A DNA stretch of 64,000 bases from Moniliella sp. 'wahieum' (lineage: Eukaryota > Basidiomycota > Moniliellomycetes > Moniliellales > Moniliellaceae): the NCBI GenBank assembly GCA_003971905.1, contig RSEE01000136.1:17501-81500 (forward strand). The letters run 5' to 3'. Shown here piece after piece: positions 22,690 to 34,940 of this stretch (position 1 is the stretch's first letter; the number at the start of each line of letters is the position of its first letter). The notes beneath the pieces were generated by a model that was not told the DNA's origin, ran no database searches, and worked only from the letters and a program-made list of their open reading frames with translations. A program made the position numbers and the translations under genes.

Positions 22690-25600
22690 CTACGGCGGTG
22701 GGTAGGGTGCAGAGCGTCGCCGCGAGGCGAGGGTGGTAGAGTCGGAGATACTCTGTCCCAAGCGCGACAGGGGCGAGTTGGCTAAAACTAATGATGGGGA
22801 GGCGCCTGAGCTCGGAGGGCCTAAGGAGCCCGTGGTAACTCCTTGGGATTCCTGCGCGCCTAGCGTGTGGGAACCTCCGTCGCGCACATGGGTAGCCTCC
22901 GTGGGTCCCTGCACCTCGTCGTCCTCGGGACTGGCTTCCTTGTTGGTCGACTTGCCATGGGCCTTGGGGTCGGACTTGGCCTGGCGCGCACAGGTTCCGG
23001 GACAGAGATGCGTTCATGTGGGCAGCAAGCGGGGTATGGTACAAGGCAGGGACATACGAGTGTTCCTCGGGATCAGCCAGTGTGTCCGAAACCTCGTTGG
23101 CCTAGGGGCGGGTTAGTTCTTGCCACACACATACAAGCGAAGAGGGGTCCGAGGGGGGGGGGGGGGGGGGTAGGACGTACTTGCATAGGACGGGGACGGG
23201 ATCCGCTGGACTCTCGCGCTGGAGCAGAGCCACGAAAGTTTTGTTGACATGAATCACGTCCATGGGCCATTGTTGAACCAGACCAACGACGGCAGTTTGG
23301 TCGGTTTGGCCGTGCCATTTTCCGTGCGCGGAGTACCGGTTCCTCGTCCGAATCCTCATCTTGTTGGGCAAAAGGTTGCTGTATCCCCCGGAGGTGGGGT
23401 ACGGGGCACAATGGTGCACGTGAGCAGTGCATCGGTCCAGTTCTGGTCGGGCAGAGGGATTGCCGCATCGTCCACTGCGGCCAGGTAGAGCGCACGAGGT
23501 GCCGGCGAGGCCGGTGCTGGGAATCCAGCGTGGCAGCAAGCAAGCTGAAGGCGGCAAGTCGTACACCGCAGCCTCGAGGGGACCGGGTCCGAATGAGGAG
23601 GATCAGCATCCAAGTTGAGCAAGCTAGACGCGTCGCTATCGGGCTGGTTGTCTCCCCCGCCCGATCCTAAGCCCGAGCCCGAGCCCAAGCCAAGCCCAAG
23701 CCCGATTCCGGCCGTGGGCGTCGTCCCGCCGCCGGTTCTCGTCGCTCCCCCGCTGTGGACTGGTCGGGGGGATCGGTGATTGTCGCGCATCGGACAGCGA
23801 GTGGGTCAAACTGGTGGAACGTAAGAGGGAAGCCTTGACCTCGGCGCCGCGGTCTGAGAAGGTAAAGTAGGAGACGGATGGCGAGGCGGGCACGCGTACC
23901 GCCTCGGCGGTGATGGTGTACCCCTAGGAAAGTGGCCTAGCTCCACGGTCACTTCCAGCACGATGTCCCTTGGACGGTGGGGCCATCACGTTTGGACAAG
24001 CTGACCGCCCTGCGGCCTCGCCAATCGCATTGGACAAGGACAGAGGGGACGTGGGGTCGGCAGCACTGTTGGATGTGGTGCGGGACCGAGAACCAAGGGG
24101 AGCGAGGAGCGGCAGGTCGCTGGCCGAGGACGGGAAGCCCGGTTGGTGGGAGGCAAGGCGGGGCTAGCCTGTTGGGATGATGGCGCGTCGGGGTCGTCGG
24201 TGAACGCACTAAAGCTAAGTGTGCGTCGGTCGCTTCGGGCGGTGGGGCGGCGCAGTTCGCGCATGGTAGAAAAGTGCGCGGAATCATGGTGCGTGGACCT
24301 GGACGCGGACGCGGACCCAGCGGGCGCGGTGGCGGCGGCGGACGGAGGCCGAAGCACCCAGACGAATGAGCGCGCGAGCTTCAAACTTTTTAGTGCGTGG
24401 ATCAAAGTCTTGCAACAAGAGTGTCCTGTTCTCAGCGCCCTTGGGCAAGGTGAGCGCCCAGGGCAGATCTGGATCTTCGTCCCGCCCGTCCCCAAGGACC
24501 ACGACACTGGACGGCGGCAGCGTGACTGCCGGTCCGATCCCGGAACTAGGCGCTGGGCCCTTGAGGTAGGCTTCGATTTGGTTGATGGTCTTGGGCAGTG
24601 CTGCGTTCCAGGAGGTGTTGACGGAGGAAGGGACCGAGCCGCCAAAGTCGATGGCCATGACGTGGGTGGTGGGTAGAAGGGATAGCATAGGCTGTGGAAG
24701 TATAAGGATCAACCGTTTCCAAGATCCAACCGTCAATCAGGACCCGCCCGACGGGCAGGTTGGCCGGGTTAAGTTTCCCACCAAACACATAATCTGGCGA
24801 ACCATCTTCCTTCTTGCTCGACGGCAGGGACAAGCCTGACGCACGCGCAATGCTCTCCCACGAACAAGACGCCGCGGCATAAAAGTAGGCGATGGGCTTG
24901 CCCGGGTTGGCGGCCGCGACATCGGCTGTGCCCAGGCCTGCGTCGGGCGGAATGGGCTCGAGCGCGGGTTGATCAGCATAGCGATGGGTCGAGGCTTGCG
25001 CGCGCGCCAAATGGTTCGCCTGGCTCGGGGGCAGTGCGGGCCGTCAAATGGGCAACGCAAAGGCGCGGCCACGAAAGGGGAAGGAAGGTTTGGTCGTGGC
25101 AAAGTACACTCCTGCGCCGTTACCATAACTCTGTAGCGGCAGCGCAGCGTCCATGCGCTCGTCCAAGCCTTTGCGCACCGCCAGCGACTCGACGCCTGAA
25201 GAAGTTCTTCGGCCGCCAAACCTTGCACCACCTTGTCGGCACGTTGAATCGCGACGCTAGGCGAGATGGATTGCATGTACTTTCGTCGGATGTGAAGCCC
25301 GTTGCGTTCCGACACGAGCGCCCAGCCGGCCGGGTAACCGAGGGGTCGGGAGAGCGCTCGGCGTACAGCCGCCGCAGCAAAAACAGTACATCCAAGGGTC
25401 CCGTCAGACTGTCCCGCACCGCATTCCGCGGTGGAGGCAGGCGTACGGACGCGCGCAGACTGTCAGCGGTGCTGGCCGCTTCCGCTGTCAATCAGGATTG
25501 TCCGGCACGACGGGCGTGGTGGAGCGAGAGAGGTTGACGGGGGTGCCGCCGAGCGTGGAGACATTGTCCAGTGCAGGGGAAGTGCGTGTGCCACTGCGGG

Positions 25601-28550
25601 CGCCTTTGAACGCAGGCGAGGTCAAGTCGAGGGTACATGTTTTGGTCGAGAGCGTTTGCGACGGAAAAGTTCCTTGACTTGATCGTCCTCCAGCTCATCA
25701 ATGTCAACATGAATGTTGGCGCCGTTGACCATGACGACGCCCCGTTCTTTACCATTCCCCCATGCCGGGCCACGAGAACTGTGATCGCCGTGTCATCCTC
25801 CAGCGACGCAGGCACATGTTCATCGTGATCCACAATCCGCCTCCGCCTTGACTGAGTTTGTGGCGACGCAAGCAACTGATCTCAATGGGTGGTGGGTCAA
25901 TCACAAGATCCAAGTTGGGACTCCAAGATTCGAGGTCGCATCGCAACTCGCACTCGACGTTGGTGTGTCGTCGGGTAACAAGCCGGGGGCGAGCTCGTAC
26001 TCGAATCGGAACGTAGCCCGCTCATGCTCGTACTGGATCTTCTTCACCTGTCCCCCAACAGACGCGTGACAACGGGCGGCGCACCAAACTTGATCGCATA
26101 CTCGCCTGCGCCCGCAACAGCGGCCGTCATGGCGTTGGGAGTGGATGACTTGGATGTCCAGCCCTTGGGATCGCTCTGCTCCAACAGCGTCACATGCACC
26201 GTCGTTGGACTCAGCGACTCGACGGACCAGCCACGAAGGTCGACTTGGGTCCGGATCACGCCCGACTCGGGCGCGGGGATCTGCGGGAACAAGCCACGGT
26301 CGTCGGTGCTAAAGCTAAAAATGTGAACCGAGGCGGGGGACTTGTAGGATGTGCTCACCGTCACGGAATCGCGGGCGCTGCCATAGATATACCCGTTAGT
26401 TGTCACTTCAGCAAGGTGGGAAGGAAGAGATGGGGTGAGGGGAGAGGGGGGGGGGCGCACCTGACGGGCCATGACGCTTATTCTTCGAGTGCCACAATGA
26501 GCTGAGGTCGTTAAGGTCGGCCAAGAGGGTAGAGCTTTCGTGGGTCTTGTCCCACAAGGCTTGAGCGCCTGGGCTCGAGATGGTGGCGAACAAGTCCCAG
26601 ACGCCTACGCCTACAAACGTCGCTTCCGCCCGGTAGACAATCAAGGTGGGATCGATCGAGTCGAGTTGGGTGATGGTCACCCCGCGCGAGTCCGACACGT
26701 GTTTCCACTTGGCGTCTGGCTCTTGGAGCAGAGAGGTAAAGTAGATATAGTTTCGTCGGATCAGTGCGTCGACGGCGTTGGAGTTGGATCCATTCGGTTG
26801 TCCTGCCAGCGCAGCGCCTTGTACGTTCTTACCCACCGCACCGCCCTCAAACGACAAGGCTTGCAACTTATCTGCCTCGTCCAAGATCCAACCGAACGCC
26901 TCGCCCGGGTCGCGCAAGCTAGCCCAGCCTGTGGGTGCGCATGGGCCAGCAGATCAGCTGCGACCGAGGGAACGGGACTACACACGACTGACAGCGGCAT
27001 CTGGGTGCCCTTGGCCCAGCGTTCGCTGTTGACTGATCGGCCACTGCGGATCGAGTCGGCACTGCTCGCTTCGGTGCGTGGGTCCGAGAGCGACAGGGGC
27101 GGGGCGTTGAGAGGATTGACGGGCCAGACGGGGATCAAGTCCCCGTTGAGCCGGATATCAGTCGAGGCGGCAATACGCTGGATCTGCACACTGACCCTTG
27201 TCACCTCCTCTTGCAGCACAAGACGGTCATGGAGAATGGTGACTTCGATCCCGGCTGCATTGTGGGGAACGGCGTGGACAAGACGCCATTGCGGGTACCG
27301 CGAGGGATTCGCCGCATGTCCGCTCGTACCTCCCCCAGCAGCTGAGTGGATACGCGCATGGCCTGTACCACGCACACGGATCTTGATGTTCCAGCCTTCG
27401 CGAGCGGAGAGCAGCAGCTGCACTGCGGTCGGGCGAGACGTCCATCTGGGCCGGCGCATCGTCGCCCCTGGGTTTCTCTTCGGTCGGCGTGAGCTCGGAA
27501 GAGGGCGAGTCGGTAGAACACTATAGTCAACCGCAAGGGTATCCCTAGACGCATCAAACGTAGTGTGATCCACATCGACCGCATGGCCAAAGTCCGAGAT
27601 GAGGGGAATTGTCGCCGCGTTCGCGGAAAACGAACCAGGCGGGAAACGGTGGAGCCCATGTGAGTCGCCAGTCCTCCCGAGGGAGACTAACCAAGACCCC
27701 TTGAGCGTCCAGCACCAAAAAGCAGTGACGTGGATGAACTGCTGGTCCTTGGGCACCGACGACCGCGTCGGAGACGTCCGGGGCAGCTCCAAGACCCAAG
27801 CAGCAAGGTGGATGGCGAGCGGACATAGGGCGGGGAAGGGCGGAGGTAAGCGGGGGAGGTCAGGCTGGGCGGGGAGGGAGGTGGTGAGGTCGACGAGACG
27901 CTGTGCGTGGGCGTCGATAAAGGTGCGCGAGACGGTGATGGCGTCGCGGGGCGAGGTAGGCCAGCCAAGACGAAAGTTGGTCTTGGTCACCCTACGTCCG
28001 GCGCAGGCATCTCGATCAGCTCAGAGCTTTTACTAGCCCATCCCACTCGACGCGCGCGTCTGAGGTGGCAAACGCAGCGCGGAACCCTCGAGGTGCGCAT
28101 TAGCGGCCGCTTGGGCGCCGACGGCATTGAGCGTGCCAGTGTAGGGCACCTTGACGATGGCGGAAACACGTCGGGGCCCTTGGTGGGGTGGGAGCGGCGG
28201 TGGATGGCGACGAGGGAAGGAGGGTCGATGGGGGAGATGGTGAAGGGCTCGGGGGCGGGATCGGGGGCGGCGGAGGGCGCGGAGGGCGGGTCGGGCGGGC
28301 GGCCGGGAGAGGAAGAGGCGGGTGGGTCGCGCAGCTGGGCCGGAGGGGACTGTCCGACTCGACGTTTTGGACGAGTTGATGCGGGCGTGGCGTGGGGATG
28401 GGACGGCGGATCGGCGGCGGGCGGGAGGGAGAGCGGCCGCCAGGCAGACTCGGGGCCGTCGACGAGGGAGCGGAAGAGCTGGGCGGCGTGGGCCAGCTGG
28501 GCGTCGCGCTGGGCGGCGGACTGGGCCAGTGGGTCGGCGGGGGCCGACAT
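22690..28550 (-). CDS. Large multi-START (StARkin) lipid-binding protein
   Basis: A long protein with several START-like lipid-binding modules. The start at 28550 (MSAPADPLAQSAAQRDAQLA) follows a CCACC-rich leader. The first module includes RVSAIVKVPYTGTLNAVGAQ and HVTAFWCWTLKGSWLV (about 27730). A second begins GEAFGWILDEADKLQALS (26890) and contains KWKHVSDSRGVTITQLD, VYRAEATFVGVGVWDLFATI, ALWDKTHESSTLL, SVTVSTSYKSPASVHIFSF and GWSVESLSPTTVHVTLLEQ (26240), with an intron near 26450. A third has GWALVSERNGLHIRRKY (25325), SYGNGAGVYFATT, then GWILETVDPYTSTAYAIPST (24700) and SVNTSWNAALPKTINQIEAY. The tail has a 79-base intron (23102-23180) that joins VPVLCK to ANEVSDTLADPEEHS, then a disordered end. 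Many one-base frame shifts are present. The stop near 22690 is uncertain. Lipid transfer between membranes is the likely role, by family only. Confidence 0.65.
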
Positions 28551-29482
28551 GGGTGGGGCGGGGGGGTGATGGTGGTGGCGAGGGTGGCGGTGGTGGTGGC
28601 GGCGGTGGCGATGGCGGTGGCGAAGGCGATGGCGATGGCGATGGAAGTGGGGGTGGCGATGGGATGGTCGAATGCGGGCGCCGCAGGCCAACGGGGCGGG
28701 GTGGGTGGGTGGTTAGGGTGGTGGGGGCGCTGGGCCCCAACCAGCCCCTGCGTTGCCCAGGCTGAACGCAGGCACGCAGCCGCAAACTTTCAAATGACGC
28801 AACTCAAACTCAACTCAACACCCAACTCAGCCCCGCTGGCACTGCTCCTGCGCCTGCTGCGCCCCCTTGCCCCGTCCCATTTCACCGCGATCGGCAGGTG
28901 GCAATCGCTCTATATCCACCCCACCCCCAGCAAAGCACGAACAAACAGGAATGCATACTAGCCTAGGGCCAAGGAAACGAGATAGGATACAGAAGAACGG
29001 GCGAGGCCGGATGCGGTGTTGCGTATGCGGCAGATGAGTGCAGAGCAAGGAAAGGAAAAGGAAAAGAAATGGGAAAGGGAAGGGAAGAGCGGCGGGTACT
29101 AACCAGAAGAAGGGATGTAGGCAAAGGGGAGAAGGAGCAAGTGCGAAAGGAGGAGGAGATGGGGACAGCGGGGGGAGCCAGAAAGAAAACAAACCGCAAT
29201 CGCAACCACAACCACAACACAACCAAAAAAAAAACCAAAAAAAAGAACAAGAACAAGAAATAAGGTCCAACAGGATCCCCCAATGGGGGTCGGGGGGTCG
29301 GGGTATGGAAACGAGCTCGGCAATGCGAGCGGGAGGCAAACCGACAAAACGTCAAGCGTACCCCATCAAGCTTCAAGCGTCAAGTGTCAACGCCATCGCT
29401 CACACGGGTGGGTCGGAGGCGCGTACAAGGCGCTGTCCTGGGACGCCGAGCCCGACTCGGCGCGGGGGGTAGATGGCGCAGT
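28551..29482. other. Intergenic; G-rich leader and A-rich tract
   Basis: 28555-28680 is a GGTGGC/GATGGC-rich run, the complement of a CCACCATCGCC leader of the START gene. 29195-29265 is A-rich (CAACCACAACC then AAAAAAAAAACC). It lies just beyond the GH79 stop on minus and may hold its 3' end signals. No gene is seen. Confidence 0.5.
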
Positions 29483-31556
29483 TCAGTTTGGGAGCCATAG
29501 AAGGGGATCCGGAGGCGAGTTGTTCCACGTCCCTCTGTTGCGTGGCGGGGTGAGCTCGAGACCCAGAACGCGTGGCGCCGCCGTTCCTCCTGCGTCGGCG
29601 GCAGAGGAAAAGATGAGCAGGCCAGCGGCCGCTGCCAGGGCCAGCACACCACAAGGTACCGCCACGGCAATCGCTACGATCCCTCGGTGGACAAGCCGTG
29701 GTGGGAACTGTGAGCGCTGGACGAACTAAATGTAGGTGCTGGACCGCTATCTGAGCTGGACGGATTGGCATCTGGGCCTTCGCCCGACTGACTCAGCGCG
29801 GCACAGTTGCTCTGGTTGACAGCGGCGTTGGAGCCGAGTTGGGACCCAATGTTGGATACCAACGCCGAGCCGTCAGGCACGCTGATGGTCACGGCCCCCG
29901 AGCCGTCGGCGGTGGTACGCTCGACGGTATTGTTGCTGCCGAGGTGGGATGGCCGTCGGAGCGGGTTTCGAACGACAGTCCATTCACGTCGTGTGGTTGT
30001 TGCATCTGTGCCGGCGGCGAGGAGACGAGAGAGGTAAAACGTCTTGCCTGCCAACGAGGGTAAGTGAAGGTAAAGCTAACGCTGTTTCGGTTGGGTTGGT
30101 CTGGTTGGTGGTTGGGAGTTGATGAGGGCCAAGCCAGTCAGGGCATTGCCAGCATAGATGGCATAGGCCACCAGACGACCATTGTAGTTTCTGGAACGGA
30201 GGCCATGGAGATAGACGCGACACGGGTATTGCACTGTGCACCGATCACTTGTGCAATGGCCGCGTAGGCATAGTACGAGGAACGAACATGGGGCTGGACG
30301 CCGTTGGCGTAGATGGGTTGCCAGGGGGACGAGTAGGAAGTTTGGGTCATATGCATCTGTACCGAATTCATCTGCACCGTCGCAGCATAGAGGAAAAAGT
30401 TGAACGTCCATAGCGTATTGGCAAATGTGTCCGAGATCCTTTGATGCCTTCGGGCCCGATGGAGCCCATCTCGCGCAGGTAGTAAGGCCGACCAATCTGT
30501 TTGGCCTCCTGCGCTTGGTCGATCCATTCGGTAAGTTGATTCTCCGTGTTTGAAAGTCAAGCAGCCAGTCGTTCGTGATAGGGAAGTCGGACACGCCAAT
30601 GTAATACTGCTCATGCACAACGCATTATCGTCAGCCATGATGCCCCCTATGGAGTTTCCTTCCCATACTCAGGACAACTGGATGGCACACCCAGACGAAG
30701 CAGCGGGGCCGGGGGGGGGAAAGAAAACGTACAAGATAATTGTGCTGGTTAGCGCCGGCAATGAAGATACCGTTGCCCGTGGCAACGCCGTTGGTGTCCT
30801 GGACCAGGTTGGAGATGCGGTACGGGCGTCCATTCTTGTCGGCGGTGGTGGCGGGTGACGGCGGCCTCGAAAAAGTCAGAAGACTTGTTACGGGGAGCAA
30901 GACCTGGAGGGATGGCCTGGACACGAGCAATCCACTCGGCGCCATAATCTTGTTCGGAATAGCCTTCGGCGCGGTAATTGTTGACGACGTAGAGGTCCGG
31001 TTCGTTGCCCACCTCAAACCCGGCAATTTTGACGTTCTTTAGGTTGTCCAGCACGGCCGCGGCCTGTTCGACAATGCGCGGGATGGCATCCGAGCCATTG
31101 TACGCCAAGTTAAGGCCAAACGTGACGGGTGTGCCGGCGGGCAAGCGGTCGACGGCAGACAGGAGACCGTTGCCATAGTACCAACGTGAGGTGGTGTCGC
31201 CGCTTGCATTGTTCTGGAGAGAAGGCGAGGAGGAAGCCACGTCGTCATAGAGCATATTGTCGCCCGTGTTGCCGCCCAAGCGGAGGTGCGGGGGCACGCC
31301 AGTGTACTGGCCCAGGTTGGAGAGGAGTTGGTAGGTGAGGGGATTGACGGAGTTGGTGCCCGTGAAGGCAAGCACGTTGCTGGGCTCAATGCCGACGCCA
31401 GCAAAGGACGGGAGGAGGGTCTGGGACAGGGATGAGCCGGCGCCGCTGGCATTGAGCGCGGGGTGAGACCGACGGGCGACGGCTGCCGGCGGGGGCGACG
31501 GATGCGGCGGCGAGGGCGAGGGCCAGGGCGGTGGCAGCATGCCTGCAGAGACCCAT
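29483..31556 (-). CDS. GH79 glycosidase with C-terminal membrane anchor
   Basis: A secreted glycoside hydrolase of family 79 (beta-glucuronidase type), which trims glucuronic acid from proteoglycans. The start at 31556 gives a signal peptide (MGLCRHAATALALALAAASV). One base seems missing near 31480, after which the family opening LPSFAGVGIEPSNVLAF, PPHLRLGGNTGDNMLYDD and KIAGFEVGNEPDLYVV follow. NEP carries the acid/base Glu. The intron 30607-30732 (GTACGT to GCAG) leads to YYIGVSDFP, EAKQIGRPYYLREMG, with a likely nucleophile region, and LWTFNFFLYAATVQM. The C-terminal beta domain (TVERTTADGSGAVTISVPDG) follows. A Ser-rich linker then precedes a hydrophobic span VAVPCGVLALAAAAGLLIF (about 29650-29600) and a short tail ending at 29483. 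The last part fits a single membrane anchor, so the enzyme probably sits at the cell surface. Confidence 0.85.
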
Positions 31557-31941
31557 GGCGAGCAGAGCGGGGACGGAGGGGGTGGTGGAAGAAGGAGGGC
31601 AGAAGGACGGACGGAGGCTGGGGAGTGCCAGAAGCGGGTGTGGGTTGCTTGGGCTGAGCTGAGCGTCCGCAGTGAGAGCGAGTGGTGTGGTGGGGGGGGG
31701 GGCAGGAGGCAGGCCGGGGGCGGAGAGCTGCTGAGAGGGGGGTGTGGAGAAGCGACGAGGGGCGGCCACACTCGCTCGAGCGGCAGACGGACTACTGGGT
31801 GCTGCGCTCGGAAGGCATACGCAAGACAGACCAAGTAGCGATGACGTTGGATGGACTCAGCTTGCTCGGGCGCTGAGTGAGCCAGTGGCGGGTGCGGCCT
31901 GGGGCAGTGACTATAAAAACTCGGGAACAAAAACGAAGGCC

Positions 31942-31966
31942 GTCTGAGATCTGAGATCTGAGATGC
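31942..31966. repeat. TGAGATC heptamer array
   Basis: TGAGATC occurs three times in tandem, then GAGATGCG. The AGATCT palindromes are spaced by one G. Confidence 0.85.
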
Positions 31967-32899
31967 GACGCACCAAACACACCGAGAGTGCTGGCGGGGC
32001 GCCAGCGCTGCGGCTGAGCGAGCCCGACACTGCTCAGCTCGGGCTGAGTACTCCGACTGCGTACTACTCACGCCCAGGCAGCCGACGAGCAGCGCAGCCC
32101 GCCAATCGTCGCTAATCCAAGTAGGGATTAACGTTTAACGTTGATTCCATTTCCGCGGCAGGCGGGGGAGCGCTGATCGCTGATCGATGATCTGATCCCA
32201 TAGCGCTGCAGTGCCCAGTCCCCCGCTGCACCCTGGTGCGCCAACCCTAATCAGGCGGACGATGACGGAGCGGGAGGGTTAGACCGGTTCGAGGGGGTGG
32301 CAAACAACAGGCGATGTGCCCGGCACTACCACTCACTAGACTCACACTACCCATGGGCCGCAGGCACGTTTGGGCACTTGCCTTGCCAGCACATTATCTC
32401 TCCGACCCACCTTCCTTTTCCAGGCCATCCCCCACCGCATCACGCACATGTGTCACACACGAGCCCCCGTCCCGCAGCACACGCCACGCGCCACGCGCCA
32501 CGCCAGGCCACGCCCTGCCCCTCGCCTCACAGCGTCTTCAACGCATCTTGATCAACCCGTAAAAAGATGGCCCTGGAAAACAACGCAACCTTCTCCCACT
32601 TACGCGCGCCCCCTCCAACACTGTCGCATCATCCATCAACGTTCCACATCCCAGGTCGGAGCAGCCCGGAGCGCGGAGCGGTGGCTATATTTAGACGGGT
32701 GCGCTTACGCTTAATAGGACGAAGCTCAGCAACGCCCAGCCTACCAACAGAGTGTGAGTGCCTTGGAGCTTGGAGCTTCGCAGACGTTTTTAGCCTTGCT
32801 AGAATACATCCAAAGTGGTCTGGCCAGCATGGCAGAGGGCCTGGCAGGGCCTGGCCCCTAGGGTGCTACAAACGGTGACCAGTGCCCGCTCACGCGCTC

Positions 32900-33120
32900 A
32901 CTGCGCTGAGGCTCAGCGCTCAGCCTGAGCTCAGCGCTGACTACGATCGCTTGACTACTCCAGAGTGCCTCAGCCAGCGCTGAACGCTGAACGAACGCTG
33001 AACGCTGAACCGTTGAACATCGCTGAGCCTCAGCGCGCTGAGCAGATGGCATGCTCTTCAAGCTTCGAGCTTCAAGCGACCAGTCTGGTGAGTGAGTGAC
33101 TAGTGACTAGTGACTAGTGC
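32900..33120. repeat. Mixed heptamer island (AGCGCT, GAACGCT, ACTAGTG)
   Basis: 32900-32950 holds GGCTCAGCGCTCAGCCTGAG and CTCAGCGCTGAC. 32970-33020 has GCTGAACGCTGAACGAACGC and TGAACGCTGAACCGTTGAAC. 33056-33080 has TTCAAGCTTCGAGCTTCAAG. 33098-33119 is TGACTAG three times in tandem. Confidence 0.85.
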
Positions 33121-34028
33121 TGTCCCTGCTCGGTCGCTCAGGCCGAAGTGCCCCTATAGATCCATTTCGCTCGCAGCCACATTGTTTTACACCTTCCGCT
33201 GTAAGTGCCTGAGGGGCCTGAAGCTTGAAGCCACCTGATGCTGAGCGCTGAGCCTCAGCGCTGATGTGATTAATCCTTCTCGTGGACATCATATCGCATT
33301 CTGCGTGGATCCCCCTCCGTTTTTTTTGCCCTGTTTGTCTTCGTCTATACCAATAACGTTCTCGAACGTGTAGAAAAATGCTAATGCCTAGTGCAGCACT
33401 ATACTCTGATCTTCAAGCTTCATCGCACCGGCCTGCCACCCCAGAACTGTGGAACCGGTATACATGTGGGATGCTACCACGGTTCATTACGTCCATTGCC
33501 AAGGCAAACGTGCTATATAACGCAAGGCTGCGCACTTTTACTTCGCTAATGCGTCTCTATCGGCCCATAGGCGCCGCCGGAAGGGCAGCCCAGGCAACCC
33601 TCGCAACAATCCAAACCCCCAAACCCCGCAGGAAAAAAAGAAAAAAGGCCCCCCTGAACTCTCAGGATCTCAGCATCCCAGGTCTCGATCTCATACACAT
33701 GGATCTCAGGATAATGCGAACGCTACAGTTACCGAACTGTGAGTTTAACATTTACTCAGTCTCGGGCGAGAGTCTGGTACCGAACCATTCATTGATCGAC
33801 CGTTGAACGCGCAGCGCTGAAGCTCAGCGCCTCAGCGCGCTCCGATCTCCTCGGACCGCGGACCTCTTGCCTCCGGACCAATTAGGTCGGCCGTCTCGCG
33901 CCTGGTCGCCAGTCGCCAGCATCCCCCCGCGCCCTCCGTCGAACTATTCTCAAGGAGAGCAAAGTTTTTAGTGCTTTCCAGAGTGAGCCCGTGAAGCGTG
34001 AGGGGGTGATCAGCAATTCATGGTCGGA

Positions 34029-34100
34029 GGCATGATGCATGATGCATGATGAGATGCATGATGACGCTGACATGTGACTGTGACATGTGGCTGTGACAGG
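34029..34100. repeat. TGATGCA and TGACATG heptamer island
   Basis: CATGATGCATGATGCATGAT, GAGATGCATGATGACGC and TGACATGTGACTGTGACATG are consecutive. Two different heptads share one 7-bp phase for most of the run. Confidence 0.85.
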
Positions 34101-34916
34101 GGTGTGCCTGGTTGTGCACAGAACTGGCTAGGCCCACTAGTGCGCCATGCCTGAATAGGAAGGAGAGAGGACAAGCGATATAGATATAGATAGATACGGA
34201 TGGCACAACCCTACCGCAGTGTACCCACCCGTACCACGTACCCTCCTATATGCGTGTCGCCCATTAATCATTCTGCATCAACCAGCAAGTTCAACCTTCA
34301 GTCCCCCCCACACGCCTCCCTCGCCCATCCGCACGCGCAGCCCCAGCCCCCACCACCACACCCCACAGACCGCCATGTCACAGTACATCGCAGCTGGGCC
34401 AGCGACCAGCACCAACTGCTGAGCTGCAGCGGCGTTGAAGCGCACCGTCAGTACACGCACTTGCCGTTCTCTCCGAGGCACCGTCAACTTCAATTGCTTC
34501 GATGGTCAGTACGACGTGGACGGAGGAAGAGGGTGCGTGTGCAGGCAGCGTCGGGTGGCCTTGTAACGGCAAGCCATCTGCTAAGACCCACGGCTATAGT
34601 TTGTGGGGGGAAAAGGGGTGCTGTCAACTCCGCAACCCGGGTTCCTACATCTTACTCATCGATCAAAGGGGCAAAGCATGTTCAGGGTGGAAACGGAAGG
34701 ATATGCAGGCCCCATGCAATTGCGCAGAATGGCTATGCTTTTTCAAGAGGTCTCTCAGAGGTTGGGCTGATAGGATCCGGCTCATGGTCAACCTCGTGCA
34801 GCAAGAAAACCCTGAACATCAGACATGCGAGGACACGATAGAGGCGGACGCTTTGCATCGAGGCGCGCGACCCTGAGGCCACACCTAATCGCACGCGTCA
34901 TATTGGCTCTGAAAAA

Positions 34917-34940
34917 GGAAGGAAGGAAGGAAGGAAGGAA
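34917..34940 (+). repeat. (GGAA)n microsatellite
   Basis: Six tandem GGAA units, followed by GAAAC. Confidence 0.95.

Noticed and set aside
28322-28961. Gly/Ala/Arg-rich plus-strand frames
   Set aside because: Shadow of the START gene leader (CCACC and GCCATC repeats on minus).
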